DNA of 7,568 bases from Mariprofundaceae bacterium. GTDB taxonomy: Bacteria; Pseudomonadota; Zetaproteobacteria; Mariprofundales; Mariprofundaceae. The position numbers were made by a program, and so were the translations under genes. Location of the stretch: contig JAUZQS010000215.1 in assembly GCA_030950875.1 (NCBI GenBank), positions 1-7,568 of the forward strand. Direction: 5' to 3'. Positions 1 through 6,592 of this stretch are shown here, piece after piece (position 1 is the stretch's first letter; each line of letters opens with the position of its first letter). Under the pieces are notes generated by a model. The model was given only the letters and a program-made list of their open reading frames with translations, was not told the DNA's origin and ran no database searches.

Positions 1-299
1 TTTAAGACCATCGTATCGTACAAATATGTAATATCTAAAATGGAGCTACCCATCTCTTTTGCTTGCGATGGGTTACCAACACCTACAAAATTAATAATCA
101 CATCATAACTATCATCAGCACTAAAGCCTGTGTAATCACTAATGCGGTAGTCTTTATGAATATCAACTTTATTTAGCCAGTCGTCAACTATAGCAGGGTC
201 ACGCACAAAAAGTACGCACTTATAATCGGTATGATGTGCAAAAGACATAATCAAGTCTTTTGCAATTTGACTGGTTGCTCCAAATATTGCGGCCTTCAT
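1..299 (-). CDS. NAD(P)-binding epimerase/reductase-like protein, N-terminal 99 residues (3' end outside window)
   Basis: The ATG at 299-297 opens a frame that runs off the window edge. The protein begins MKAAIFGATSQIAKDL, a beta strand followed by a glycine-rich turn (GATSQIA) typical of the nucleotide-binding Rossmann fold of extended short-chain dehydrogenases. A second hydrophobic strand ends in VRDP (about residues 29-34), and a third, DVIINFVGVGNP (about 66-77), matches the strand that lines the cofactor site. The catalytic Tyr-x-x-x-Lys would lie beyond the window. The start overlaps the stop of the TPP enzyme by one base (TAATG), so the two are very likely translationally coupled; GTGAG just upstream is a modest ribosome site. 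From its place I infer reduction or epimerisation of the branched nucleotide sugar made by the upstream enzyme. Family assignment is fair; the substrate is unknown. Confidence 0.75.
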   Translation of the reverse strand, partial: MKAAIFGATSQIAKDLIMSFAHHTDYKCVLFVRDPAIVDDWLNKVDIHKDYRISDYTGFSADDSYDVIINFVGVGNPSQAKEMGSSILDITYLYDTMVL

Positions 300-2110
300 T
301 ATTTCTCACTCACGGGTTTTATGCACATTTCTTTAAGAAATTCATTTCGCTCAAGAAAAGGGTACATATCTTCATTTGGTTTTGAGACCATGGATCCATC
401 TGCACGTTTTGCAGATGACACTGTAGGTACTATTTCTTGATACTCGGGACAAAATATTTCACAAATTATCGGCCCACCAGTAGTCATTGTTGATTCTAAA
501 GCCTCATCTAGTTCTGAAAGAACTTTTGCAGAGAAGTAGACATAACCATATGCTTCCGCAATCTTACGCAGGTCAGGAAATGAGATACCTGAACTAGGCT
601 CTGTTCCAAGCAATCTACCTTCGAAAAACTTATTTTGTGTTGTACGAATAGATAGGTATCCATTATTATTTAACACAAAAATCTTTATCGGCAACTGATA
701 ATGAAAAATTGTTTGCAACTCTTGAATGTTCATCTGAAAAGAGCCATCACCAGTTATCGCAACAACCTCACCTTTTTTAGCAACCGAAACTCCTATGGCT
801 GCAGGAATTGTAAACCCCATATCGGCTTCCGCACCTGATGTAATATATCGCTGATTACCTTTTATTTTCAGTGCTTGTGCAGTTACATAGTATGCAGATC
901 CTGCATCTGCGACTATAGCCATATCATCCTTCGTATATTTAGATAGCCGATCTATAAAGGTGTACTTATTAACCTTTTCATTTTTAAGTTCATACTCATC
1001 TAAAGCTACAGGCCATTGCTCACGCCAATATTGGCATTTAGACATCCATTCATTTAACTTAGGTACTACACCAGTTTGTGAGTTCATTTGTTTTAAAAAC
1101 TGTTTAACATCCGTATTTATAAGCTGATCAATTTTAACTGTATTCTTTTGGTGCTCCACAGCGTCAATATCAACAACAATTAATTTTGCTTCTCGTGCAA
1201 ATAATTCGTATTCGAAACCAGTTAAGGCAACTGCTAAACGCGAACCTAATACAATAACCAAATCTGAATTTTGAATTGCAAAGTTCCCTGCTCGGTCACC
1301 CTTAATTCCTAATCGCCCAACGTAATAAGGGCTATCACTTGGCAATAGATCTATTCCTAAATAGGACGTTGCCACTGGGATTTTAAATTTTTCAATAAAC
1401 TGATTAAATTCACTTCTTGCATCACCCAGCCTAATACCGTTTCCAGCAATAATCATAGGACGAGTTGAAGCCTTTATATCTTTTAGAACTGATGCGATAT
1501 CTTCTGATTTCACAGCTTCTTTATAGGTCATTTCTATTTCAGATGAATCAAAATGAATCATTTCAGATTCTTCGATAATTGCGCCCTGAACATCTTGTGG
1601 AATATCTATCCAAACTGGACCAGGCCTGCCTATTGTCGCAAGAAACGCCGCTTTTTCCATATGGTAAGCAATATCTTTGGGGTCATTAACCATGAAGGAG
1701 TATTTAGAAATAGAGCTCACAATAGAAATAATATCCGCTTCCTGAACACCCAGTTGTCTCAATGCCAGTTCCGAGTTATGAACTGTCTCTTTCTTTTTCA
1801 CTTGCCCTGAAATAAAAATAACAGGCGTATTATCTTGCCATGCATCCAACAAGCCTGTAACGGCATTTGTTGCACCGCATCCGCTGGTTGTCATCGCTAC
1901 TGCATAAGAATTCTTATATTTTGCATAGGCAACTGCAGCCATCGCCGATGCTTGTTCATGGTGATTCAGGATGGCATTGATATTTTCATGTTTTGCAATG
2001 CCATCATTCAAAAACATTGCACCTCCGCCCGTCACCAAGAAAACATCATCAACACCTAGCGTACTATATAAAAAGTCCGTAACATAATCCGCTACTCTTA
2101 TCTTTCCCAT
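299..2110 (-). CDS. Thiamine-pyrophosphate enzyme of the acetolactate synthase family, probably a YerE-like acyl transferase to a keto sugar
   Basis: A complete 603-residue protein with the three-domain plan of acetolactate synthase/benzoylformate decarboxylase. The N-terminal pyrimidine-binding domain (about 1-175) holds the cofactor-activating glutamate in NHHEQASAMAA (E52). The central domain (about 190-345) contains GIKGDRAGNFAIQNSDLVIV, like the FAD-binding-type domain of acetolactate synthases. The C-terminal domain (about 380-560) has the TPP/Mg motif, starting at GDGS (454-457) and ending at NNNGY (481-485). In such enzymes a 2-oxo acid is decarboxylated and the acyl carbanion is added to a second carbonyl. 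Branched-chain amino acid synthesis is unlikely, because the gene lies between two sugar-type reductases in an rfbH locus with no regulatory subunit beside it. YerE, which adds the two-carbon unit of pyruvate to CDP-3,6-dideoxy-4-ketoglucose, is the best functional parallel. The ATG overlaps the preceding stop by one base (TAATG), with AGGGGA as a good ribosome site. The acyl donor is not settled by the sequence; 4-hydroxy-2-oxopentanoate from the neighbouring aldolase is my favoured candidate. Confidence 0.88.
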   Translation of the reverse strand: MGKIRVADYVTDFLYSTLGVDDVFLVTGGGAMFLNDGIAKHENINAILNHHEQASAMAAVAYAKYKNSYAVAMTTSGCGATNAVTGLLDAWQDNTPVIFISGQVKKKETVHNSELALRQLGVQEADIISIVSSISKYSFMVNDPKDIAYHMEKAAFLATIGRPGPVWIDIPQDVQGAIIEESEMIHFDSSEIEMTYKEAVKSEDIASVLKDIKASTRPMIIAGNGIRLGDARSEFNQFIEKFKIPVATSYLGIDLLPSDSPYYVGRLGIKGDRAGNFAIQNSDLVIVLGSRLAVALTGFEYELFAREAKLIVVDIDAVEHQKNTVKIDQLINTDVKQFLKQMNSQTGVVPKLNEWMSKCQYWREQWPVALDEYELKNEKVNKYTFIDRLSKYTKDDMAIVADAGSAYYVTAQALKIKGNQRYITSGAEADMGFTIPAAIGVSVAKKGEVVAITGDGSFQMNIQELQTIFHYQLPIKIFVLNNNGYLSIRTTQNKFFEGRLLGTEPSSGISFPDLRKIAEAYGYVYFSAKVLSELDEALESTMTTGGPIICEIFCPEYQEIVPTVSSAKRADGSMVSKPNEDMYPFLERNEFLKEMCIKPVSEK

Positions 2111-3159
2111 TATTTCCCCTGCTTATCTAATTGGTCTATATTCCATTTGATAGTGTGTTGTAAAGCTTCTTCAAATGTAAACACTTCAGCTACCTCTAGC
2201 TGTTCAATAATATGGTTCAAATCAGGTATGAACTTTGACTCATCATCATTATGATTCTGAATAATTACATCAACTGGATTAGGTATCATTACATTAATTT
2301 TATTAGCCACATTTACTAACGATATAGATTCAGAAGAGCCTAAATTATATTTCTCTCCCCTTTCTCCTTTCGCAAGCACCGCTAACAACCATGCTGCCAT
2401 ATCTGAAGCATACAGGTAACTTCTTTGAGGCTTACCATTTCCGACCATACGCATTGACTGCCCATTTAGAGCCTCTTGAAGAAATGAGTTTATTGCCCAT
2501 GGCTTTTTCAAACTTTGGAAGGGTCCAATAAAAGCAAAGGGTCTTACAATATTAATAGGTAACTTATACTGGCTTCTATAAGCCAAACAAATAGTTTCTG
2601 CAAAACGTTTTGCTTCAGGATAGACAGAGGTAACATTACCTTTCAAGAAGCCCCCTGCCATCATTTCACTAAACGCTTCACCATTGCTGGATGCGCCATC
2701 GTAAACTTGTCCAGAACTTACATGAACAATACCCTCTATATTAGCTAACCTTGAAGCAGCCTCCAATACAGCCTTTGTTCCCATTGAAATCACATCCATT
2801 GTGTTTACAGGGTCTGACATATGGACTCGATTATCCGGACTAGCTGCAGCATGAATAATATAGTTTATATTCTTAGGTAGGTTATTTAAACTTCTTATAT
2901 CTGAACGTATAAACACTATATCATCTCTACGGTAAAGCTCAGGATCATCTTTTTCTAAATTCTCTGGAGTTCTTGCTAATAAAATGATTTTACAATGAAA
3001 GTCAGACTCGTCATTAAGCCAAGCAAGTGCCCTTGCTACCCAGCTCCCAATAAATCCTGTTCCGCCCGTTATAAGAATAGTTTTTCCTTTTAAAGGCTCT
3101 AGATTTGGTACAAGATTATGCATTGATCTAGTAATATCATTTTTTATAAAATCTTTCAT
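2110..3159 (-). CDS. NAD-dependent epimerase/dehydratase (extended short-chain dehydrogenase)
   Basis: A complete 349-residue protein of normal length for the extended SDR family that handles nucleotide sugars. The cofactor loop GGTGFIG is at 32-38, after the strand KTILIT. An acidic SDIRS segment (about 86-90) and IIHAAA (about 101-106) follow, as in UDP-glucose 4-epimerase relatives. The catalytic set is visible as VSSGQVYD (S148/S149) and YPEAK (Y180, K184), and RPFAFIGPF (206-214) is the usual substrate-loop signature. The first 25 residues are an N-terminal extension ahead of the Rossmann fold. The gene starts four bases after the aldolase stop and its own stop overlaps the TPP-enzyme ATG by one base, so it is inside a coupled operon. 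Reduction or epimerisation of a CDP-linked keto sugar, or of the ketone in its branch, is inferred from context; the exact substrate cannot be read from the sequence. Confidence 0.9.
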   Translation of the reverse strand: MKDFIKNDITRSMHNLVPNLEPLKGKTILITGGTGFIGSWVARALAWLNDESDFHCKIILLARTPENLEKDDPELYRRDDIVFIRSDIRSLNNLPKNINYIIHAAASPDNRVHMSDPVNTMDVISMGTKAVLEAASRLANIEGIVHVSSGQVYDGASSNGEAFSEMMAGGFLKGNVTSVYPEAKRFAETICLAYRSQYKLPINIVRPFAFIGPFQSLKKPWAINSFLQEALNGQSMRMVGNGKPQRSYLYASDMAAWLLAVLAKGERGEKYNLGSSESISLVNVANKINVMIPNPVDVIIQNHNDDESKFIPDLNHIIEQLEVAEVFTFEEALQHTIKWNIDQLDKQGK

Positions 3160-3163
3160 ATAT

Positions 3164-4171
3164 TCACTCTCTACCAGCTAACGCTTGCGCAACTTCTACA
3201 ATCAAGTCTTCTTGCCCTGCGACGGCCCCTTGTCTGCCAAGCTCTATAAAAATATCGCGTGGATCAACATTGTATAATTCAGCCGCCCTAGCTACTGGCT
3301 TTGAAAATACAGATACCACTCCACTCAATCCACTCACAATGCTTAAACTTGTAATTTTAGGTAAAACACTAAAGATTTCTTCGGCTACGTCCGCTGCATC
3401 CAGCATCTTATATAAATCCACACCAGTATTAATTCCATGCTTAGCAAAAACTGCTGTTAATAGCTCAATACTCGAGTTCCCCGCCCCTCCGCCGAAACCA
3501 CAAATGGAGCCATCAATTATATGTGCTCCCGCCTCTACTGCGGCTAACGAGTTAGCTATAGCCATCCCTAAATTATTATGGCCATGAAAGCCAACCGGAA
3601 CCTTTAGTGCATTTGTTAACAATCCAATACGTTCAGTTACATCGTCAGGTAAAAAAGTGCCTGCAGAATCTAGTATCGTGACCCCCTCAGCACCATACGA
3701 CTCCATTTTCAATGCTTCTTGCACCAGCATTTCTGGTGAAATCATATGTGACATCATTAGTCCACCATAAACACGACGTCCTTTTCCTCTCACATAAGAT
3801 ATATGCTGCTCTGTGGTATCGGCTTCTGTACATTGAGCCGCAACTCGAATTACATCCACCCCGCAATCAATCGCTTTGGCCAAGTCTTTTCCAACAGTTG
3901 CATAGCCAGGTACAGCATGCACTCCCAAAAGAGCATTTTTTAAATTTTCACGTGCAGCACACAACATCTTTTCATCACTTAACAGGCTCTTGCCTATCTG
4001 CAACGAAGATGCCCCCAAACCGATTCCGTGACCAACTTCTACAACACTTACGCCTGCACTATCCGCTAATCGCGCATACCTTACTATTTGTTCTTTTGTT
4101 AGCTGGTGACGTATAGCATGTGACCCATCACGTAATGTAGTATCGTACAACAATATATTAGAACTACTCAT
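3164..4171 (-). CDS. dmpG: 4-hydroxy-2-oxovalerate aldolase (DmpG/MhpE/BphI family)
   Basis: With the start at 4171 the protein has 335 residues, close to the roughly 340-345 of DmpG-type aldolases. The TIM-barrel active site is clear: DTTLRDGSH (R14, D15, H18) and GFHGHNN (H196, H198) give the catalytic arginine, the divalent-metal ligands and the base. The C-terminal communication domain keeps RDIFIELGRQGAVAGQEDLI (about 305-324). The family cleaves or forms 4-hydroxy-2-oxo acids from pyruvate and an aldehyde and forms a channelling complex with the dehydrogenase encoded just upstream, whose gene it overlaps by eight bases. No ring-cleavage or hydratase genes of aromatic catabolism are present, so I infer synthesis of 4-hydroxy-2-oxopentanoate for sugar building. 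Where relatives have a GYAGVYSSF-like motif, this protein has GLSGVVSVF (281-289), losing both tyrosines. A longer frame from 4228 adds 19 unconserved residues and was not chosen. The symbol denotes family only. Confidence 0.9.
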   Translation of the reverse strand: MSSSNILLYDTTLRDGSHAIRHQLTKEQIVRYARLADSAGVSVVEVGHGIGLGASSLQIGKSLLSDEKMLCAARENLKNALLGVHAVPGYATVGKDLAKAIDCGVDVIRVAAQCTEADTTEQHISYVRGKGRRVYGGLMMSHMISPEMLVQEALKMESYGAEGVTILDSAGTFLPDDVTERIGLLTNALKVPVGFHGHNNLGMAIANSLAAVEAGAHIIDGSICGFGGGAGNSSIELLTAVFAKHGINTGVDLYKMLDAADVAEEIFSVLPKITSLSIVSGLSGVVSVFSKPVARAAELYNVDPRDIFIELGRQGAVAGQEDLIVEVAQALAGRE

Positions 4172-5051
4172 CCCCGAGCTCCCATTGAACTTTTTGTGCA
4201 AAATGCTCTGCCACTTCAATCGCCGCACAATTGATTATATCCAAATTTCCAGCAAACTTTGGTAAGTAGTCACCTAAACCCTGCACCCTTACAGTAATCT
4301 GCATCCGATTATTATCTAATGTTGGTGGCACAACCATTTGATAACCTGGAACATATTTCTGAATTTCACGCAACATTTTTTCCACTTCAATAGTGATGCG
4401 CTTTAAATCAGGATTCTTAATTTCAGCCATAACTGTAGTCTGCATATCAATCGCAGGAGTCGCTGGATTTAAGTTTAACATTGCTTTTGTTTCTTTTGCC
4501 CCACTAAAGATTCTTAAACCTTTTTCCGTCGCATCAATATATTCGTCAATATTAATTCTAGTTCCTGGGCCAGCACTGCGGGAAGAAATTGTTGATATAG
4601 TTTCAATATACTCAATTTCAGGATGCGCTTGACTAATTGCGTAAGCAATCGGCGTTGATGCCTGTCCACCACAAGTAATCATATTAACGTTTTGCGCGTT
4701 AACTGCTTCCTCAAGATTAACAGCAGGCACGCACAATACTCCAACCTTTGCAGGAGTCATATCAATGACAAACTTCCCAAGTTTTTTCAAGATGGGGGCA
4801 TGAATCAAATGACTTCTCGCTGAAGTTGCATCAAACACAATGTCACATAATTCTGGCTCACTAACAACTGCATCAATCCCTTGGTCACTTAAACGAATAC
4901 CCATTGATGCAGCCTTACTCATTCCCGGAGATGCTAAGTTTCTACCTGTAAAAATCGAACATTCAATATATTTCGAACGCTGAATCTTAATTAGTAAGTC
5001 AGTACCAATATTCCCTGTACCGATAATGCCCACTCGTAATTTATTTTTCAT
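4164..5051 (-). CDS. dmpF: Acetaldehyde dehydrogenase (acetylating), DmpF/MhpF/BphJ family
   Basis: A complete 295-residue protein; the family is usually about 300-315. The NAD-binding turn GIIGTGNIGTD is at 8-18 and the catalytic cysteine is C127 in MITCGGQAS. The signature SSRSAGPGTRINIDEY follows in the middle of the protein, and NLDIINCAA near the C-terminus matches the conserved NLDIMTSAA-type end. The reaction is acetaldehyde + CoA + NAD to acetyl-CoA + NADH, and it is reversible. Family members form a heterotetramer with 4-hydroxy-2-oxovalerate aldolase and pass acetaldehyde through a protein channel. The two genes overlap by eight bases here, as expected for such a complex. In a polysaccharide locus the likely direction is reductive, making acetaldehyde for the aldolase (inference). 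The ribosome site (GGTG, five bases before the ATG) is weak. Symbol is at family level. Confidence 0.92.
   Translation of the reverse strand: MKNKLRVGIIGTGNIGTDLLIKIQRSKYIECSIFTGRNLASPGMSKAASMGIRLSDQGIDAVVSEPELCDIVFDATSARSHLIHAPILKKLGKFVIDMTPAKVGVLCVPAVNLEEAVNAQNVNMITCGGQASTPIAYAISQAHPEIEYIETISTISSRSAGPGTRINIDEYIDATEKGLRIFSGAKETKAMLNLNPATPAIDMQTTVMAEIKNPDLKRITIEVEKMLREIQKYVPGYQMVVPPTLDNNRMQITVRVQGLGDYLPKFAGNLDIINCAAIEVAEHFAQKVQWELGDE
4179..4183 (-). promoter_or_regulatory. Ribosome binding site that fixes the aldolase start
   Basis: On the minus strand GGGAG lies seven bases upstream of the ATG at 4171, inside the last codons of the acetaldehyde dehydrogenase gene. This, together with the DTTLRDG motif beginning ten residues in, supports 4171 over the upstream in-frame ATG at 4228. 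Confidence 0.7.
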
Positions 5052-5137
5052 TTTAACACCAATTTATTTTATTCCTTTATATCTAGCATTGTCACTGCCT
5101 GCATACATCTAAAGATAAAAAATCCTGCATAATCACC

Positions 5138-5259
5138 TCAGACTAAAACCTCATCCTCATTTCTGGCAATAATAACAAGATTATAACTTTTCACTTGTTC
5201 AAGTAAATGACTGCCTAAAGACCCTGTTGCACCTGTCAGTAGAATGGTTTATTTTGCAT
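5138..5259 (-). pseudogene. Stub of an NAD-dependent epimerase/dehydratase gene
   Basis: Reading from 5248 the minus strand encodes TILLTGATGSLGSHLLEQV, then a strand ending in VIIAR, and stops at 5138-5140. This is a textbook Rossmann N-terminus (TGATGSLG) and resembles the start of the complete epimerase at 3159-2110 (TILITGGTGFIG). A perfect AGGAGG at 5265-5270 stands five bases before an ATG at 5259, but that ATG frame hits a stop after seven codons. Adding one A to the AAA run at about 5248-5250 would join ATG-CAA-AAT-AAA to the Rossmann frame and give MQNKTILLTGATGSLG. The remnant thus has a one-base frameshift and lacks some 300 residues. The remaining bases to 5052 form the leader of the acetaldehyde dehydrogenase gene; I recognise nothing coding there. 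This explains the only loose spacing in the operon. Confidence 0.75.
5180..5207 (-). promoter_or_regulatory. Possible sigma-70 promoter ahead of the dehydrogenase-aldolase operon
   Basis: On the minus strand TTTACT (5207-5202) and a perfect TATAAT (5185-5180) are 16 bases apart, with the dehydrogenase ATG about 130 bases downstream. The -35 matches consensus at only four of six positions, and the element lies in former coding sequence of the epimerase stub, so chance is a real possibility in AT-rich DNA. If active, it would let the downstream genes be expressed independently of rfbH. Confidence 0.22.
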
Positions 5260-6586
5260 AGTAACCTCCTGTTTTACTGCTACCACGGTATTCAATTTTT
5301 TGCTCTTCTTTGAGCTGTTTTAGCCATCGTTCTAGGGTTCTCTGTGGTTGATTGCGTTGTGTAACCAGTTGGCGTGTATTTAAACCGGGGGTGGTTGTAA
5401 TAAACGTGAGTAATTCATTTACACCGCCATTTACACCGCCATTTACACCGCCACTTACACCGCCATTTTTAGAAACTGTTACTCTAAAGCCGTGTTGAAA
5501 CTCTTCAAAAATGGGCGAGGGTATGCCGTAATCTAAACAAATATTACAAATACGTGCAATGCCAGAACCATAACGTTCAATAATACCCGCTTCTTTAAAC
5601 ATATTAGCAATGGCGCGATTTCTAGGTTTAGAGCTGTATTGCCCTGATAGAAGTTGTTCGACTGTTAGATCGCCATGTAATTTCCCTGGATTAAAAAATT
5701 CAATGCGATCATCAAAAATTTTAATAATGGAAACGCCACTGTCTTGGTAGTCTCGATGCACGATCATATTGATGACGATTTCGCGGATGGCATCAAGTGG
5801 GTAGTCATAACGCTCTGTACGCTCTGCCGCGCCGGTAATAATAAATTCGACCATTAGGTGCTTACGGATAAAATCAAGTGCTGTGTCAACCTGTGTTGGT
5901 AGGTCGGTGGCGATATCAATATTATCAATAATGCTAATATTGCTTTTAAAGCGTCCAATCTGTAGCGGTGTAATGGCAGAGAAATTATTAACAAAAAGCA
6001 GGTATGCCGCCCACGTTAATTTGTCGTCTTTAATAAGTTCGTATTTTCTTAAAATACCGAATAGGTCATCATCAAATTGCTTATGTTGGTGGCGTTCAAT
6101 ACGTTGAATTAATGATATAATTTTATCTTGTGAAATATCACTGAAATCATGTCGTGTATCAATGTAGTAGTCCCAACTGGCATTGAGTGTTTTTAAATGC
6201 TCGTTGGAAATTTCATCCAAACTCATCAGGTGGTTGGCATTACGAACACGCTTAAAGTAGCGTTGTTTGTAGGCAATAGGCTTAATGGGTTGCTCTTGAA
6301 CACGAATTAAAACAAGCTGTTTACCCTCAATGTCTATGACATCAATATCCGGTATCGTTTGTGGATAGGTGCTGTTTTTAATCTGGTTTTGCCAGTTCTG
6401 TAAGGTTTCAACGCCTAACGTTACGCCCAATATCTGTTGTTTATCATCAATACCAATCACCACCATGCCACCTTTGGCATTGGCAAAAGCAACCACTGAT
6501 TCAATGACTTCTTTTTGAAAAGAAGATTTGAATTCTAAGCGGTCGCTTTCACCTTGTTGGATTTGTTCGATAATAGATAATGTCAT
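5249..6586 (-). CDS. AlbA_2-domain, GHKL-type ATP-binding protein with C-terminal winged helix (putative transcriptional regulator)
   Basis: A complete 445-residue protein. Residues about 13-125 form the AlbA_2 (Schlafen-like) putative nucleic-acid-binding domain, with LEFKSSF (17-23) and AFANAKGGMVVIGIDD (33-48). Residues about 260-370 are the helicase-associated GHKL ATPase-like domain: REIVINMIVHRDY (268-280) carries the N-box asparagine and RYGSGIARI (338-346) the glycine loop. A GGVS/GGVN repeat linker (375-390) leads to a winged-helix-like tail with LNTRQLVTQRNQPQRTLERWL. Proteins of this plan are widely annotated as ATP-dependent DNA helicase-like or transcriptional regulators, but to my knowledge their function is poorly defined. 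The gene begins six bases after the rfbH stop, with only a weak, distant AGGA as ribosome site, and its last codons carry the ribosome site and ATG of the dead epimerase gene. It is out of place in a sugar operon and looks like a mobile or hitchhiking gene. Confidence 0.88.
   Translation of the reverse strand: MTLSIIEQIQQGESDRLEFKSSFQKEVIESVVAFANAKGGMVVIGIDDKQQILGVTLGVETLQNWQNQIKNSTYPQTIPDIDVIDIEGKQLVLIRVQEQPIKPIAYKQRYFKRVRNANHLMSLDEISNEHLKTLNASWDYYIDTRHDFSDISQDKIISLIQRIERHQHKQFDDDLFGILRKYELIKDDKLTWAAYLLFVNNFSAITPLQIGRFKSNISIIDNIDIATDLPTQVDTALDFIRKHLMVEFIITGAAERTERYDYPLDAIREIVINMIVHRDYQDSGVSIIKIFDDRIEFFNPGKLHGDLTVEQLLSGQYSSKPRNRAIANMFKEAGIIERYGSGIARICNICLDYGIPSPIFEEFQHGFRVTVSKNGGVSGGVNGGVNGGVNELLTFITTTPGLNTRQLVTQRNQPQRTLERWLKQLKEEQKIEYRGSSKTGGYYAK
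5417..5464 (-). repeat. Four tandem 12-bp units encoding GGVS-GGVN-GGVN-GGVN
   Basis: On the plus strand ATTTACACCGCC occurs three times in a row (5417-5452) and once with a single change (ACTTACACCGCC, 5453-5464). On the coding strand each unit gives four residues, so copy-number change would lengthen or shorten the linker without breaking the frame. It joins the ATPase-like domain to the winged-helix tail of the 6586-5249 protein. Similar short glycine-rich repeats in this linker are common in the family. Confidence 0.92.
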
Positions 6587-6592
6587 GGAAAA

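Noticed and set aside
299..2110. Biosynthetic acetolactate synthase for branched-chain amino acids
   Set aside because: There is no small regulatory subunit or ilv gene nearby, and the gene is coupled to nucleotide-sugar reductases in an rfbH locus.
3270..4116. Plus-strand open frames of 105 and 134 codons opposite the aldolase, and others at 231-440, 1553-2059, 4393-4632, 5883-6107 and 6816-7058
   Set aside because: All lie antisense to well-supported minus-strand genes, have no recognisable motifs, and appear to be by-products of the coding strand's composition.
4172..4228. Longer aldolase with 19 extra N-terminal residues
   Set aside because: The extra residues only shadow the end of the dehydrogenase gene. 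The ATG at 4171 has a GGGAG ribosome site seven bases upstream and gives the family's usual N-terminus.
3164..5051. Lower part of an aromatic meta-cleavage pathway
   Set aside because: The dehydrogenase-aldolase pair fits by family, but no hydratase, ring-cleavage dioxygenase, hydrolase or matching regulator is present, and all functional neighbours are sugar genes.
5052..5137. C-terminal remnant of a second lost gene
   Set aside because: One frame stays open after the epimerase stub's stop and ends in MLDIKE before a TAA, but it is about 20 codons long and I recognise no family, so I left it as leader sequence.
5249..5251. Programmed read-through from the AlbA_2 gene into the epimerase stub
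   Set aside because: The frames coincide, but the stub is too short to form a domain, and the good ribosome site and ATG at 5259 explain it better as an independent gene that was lost.
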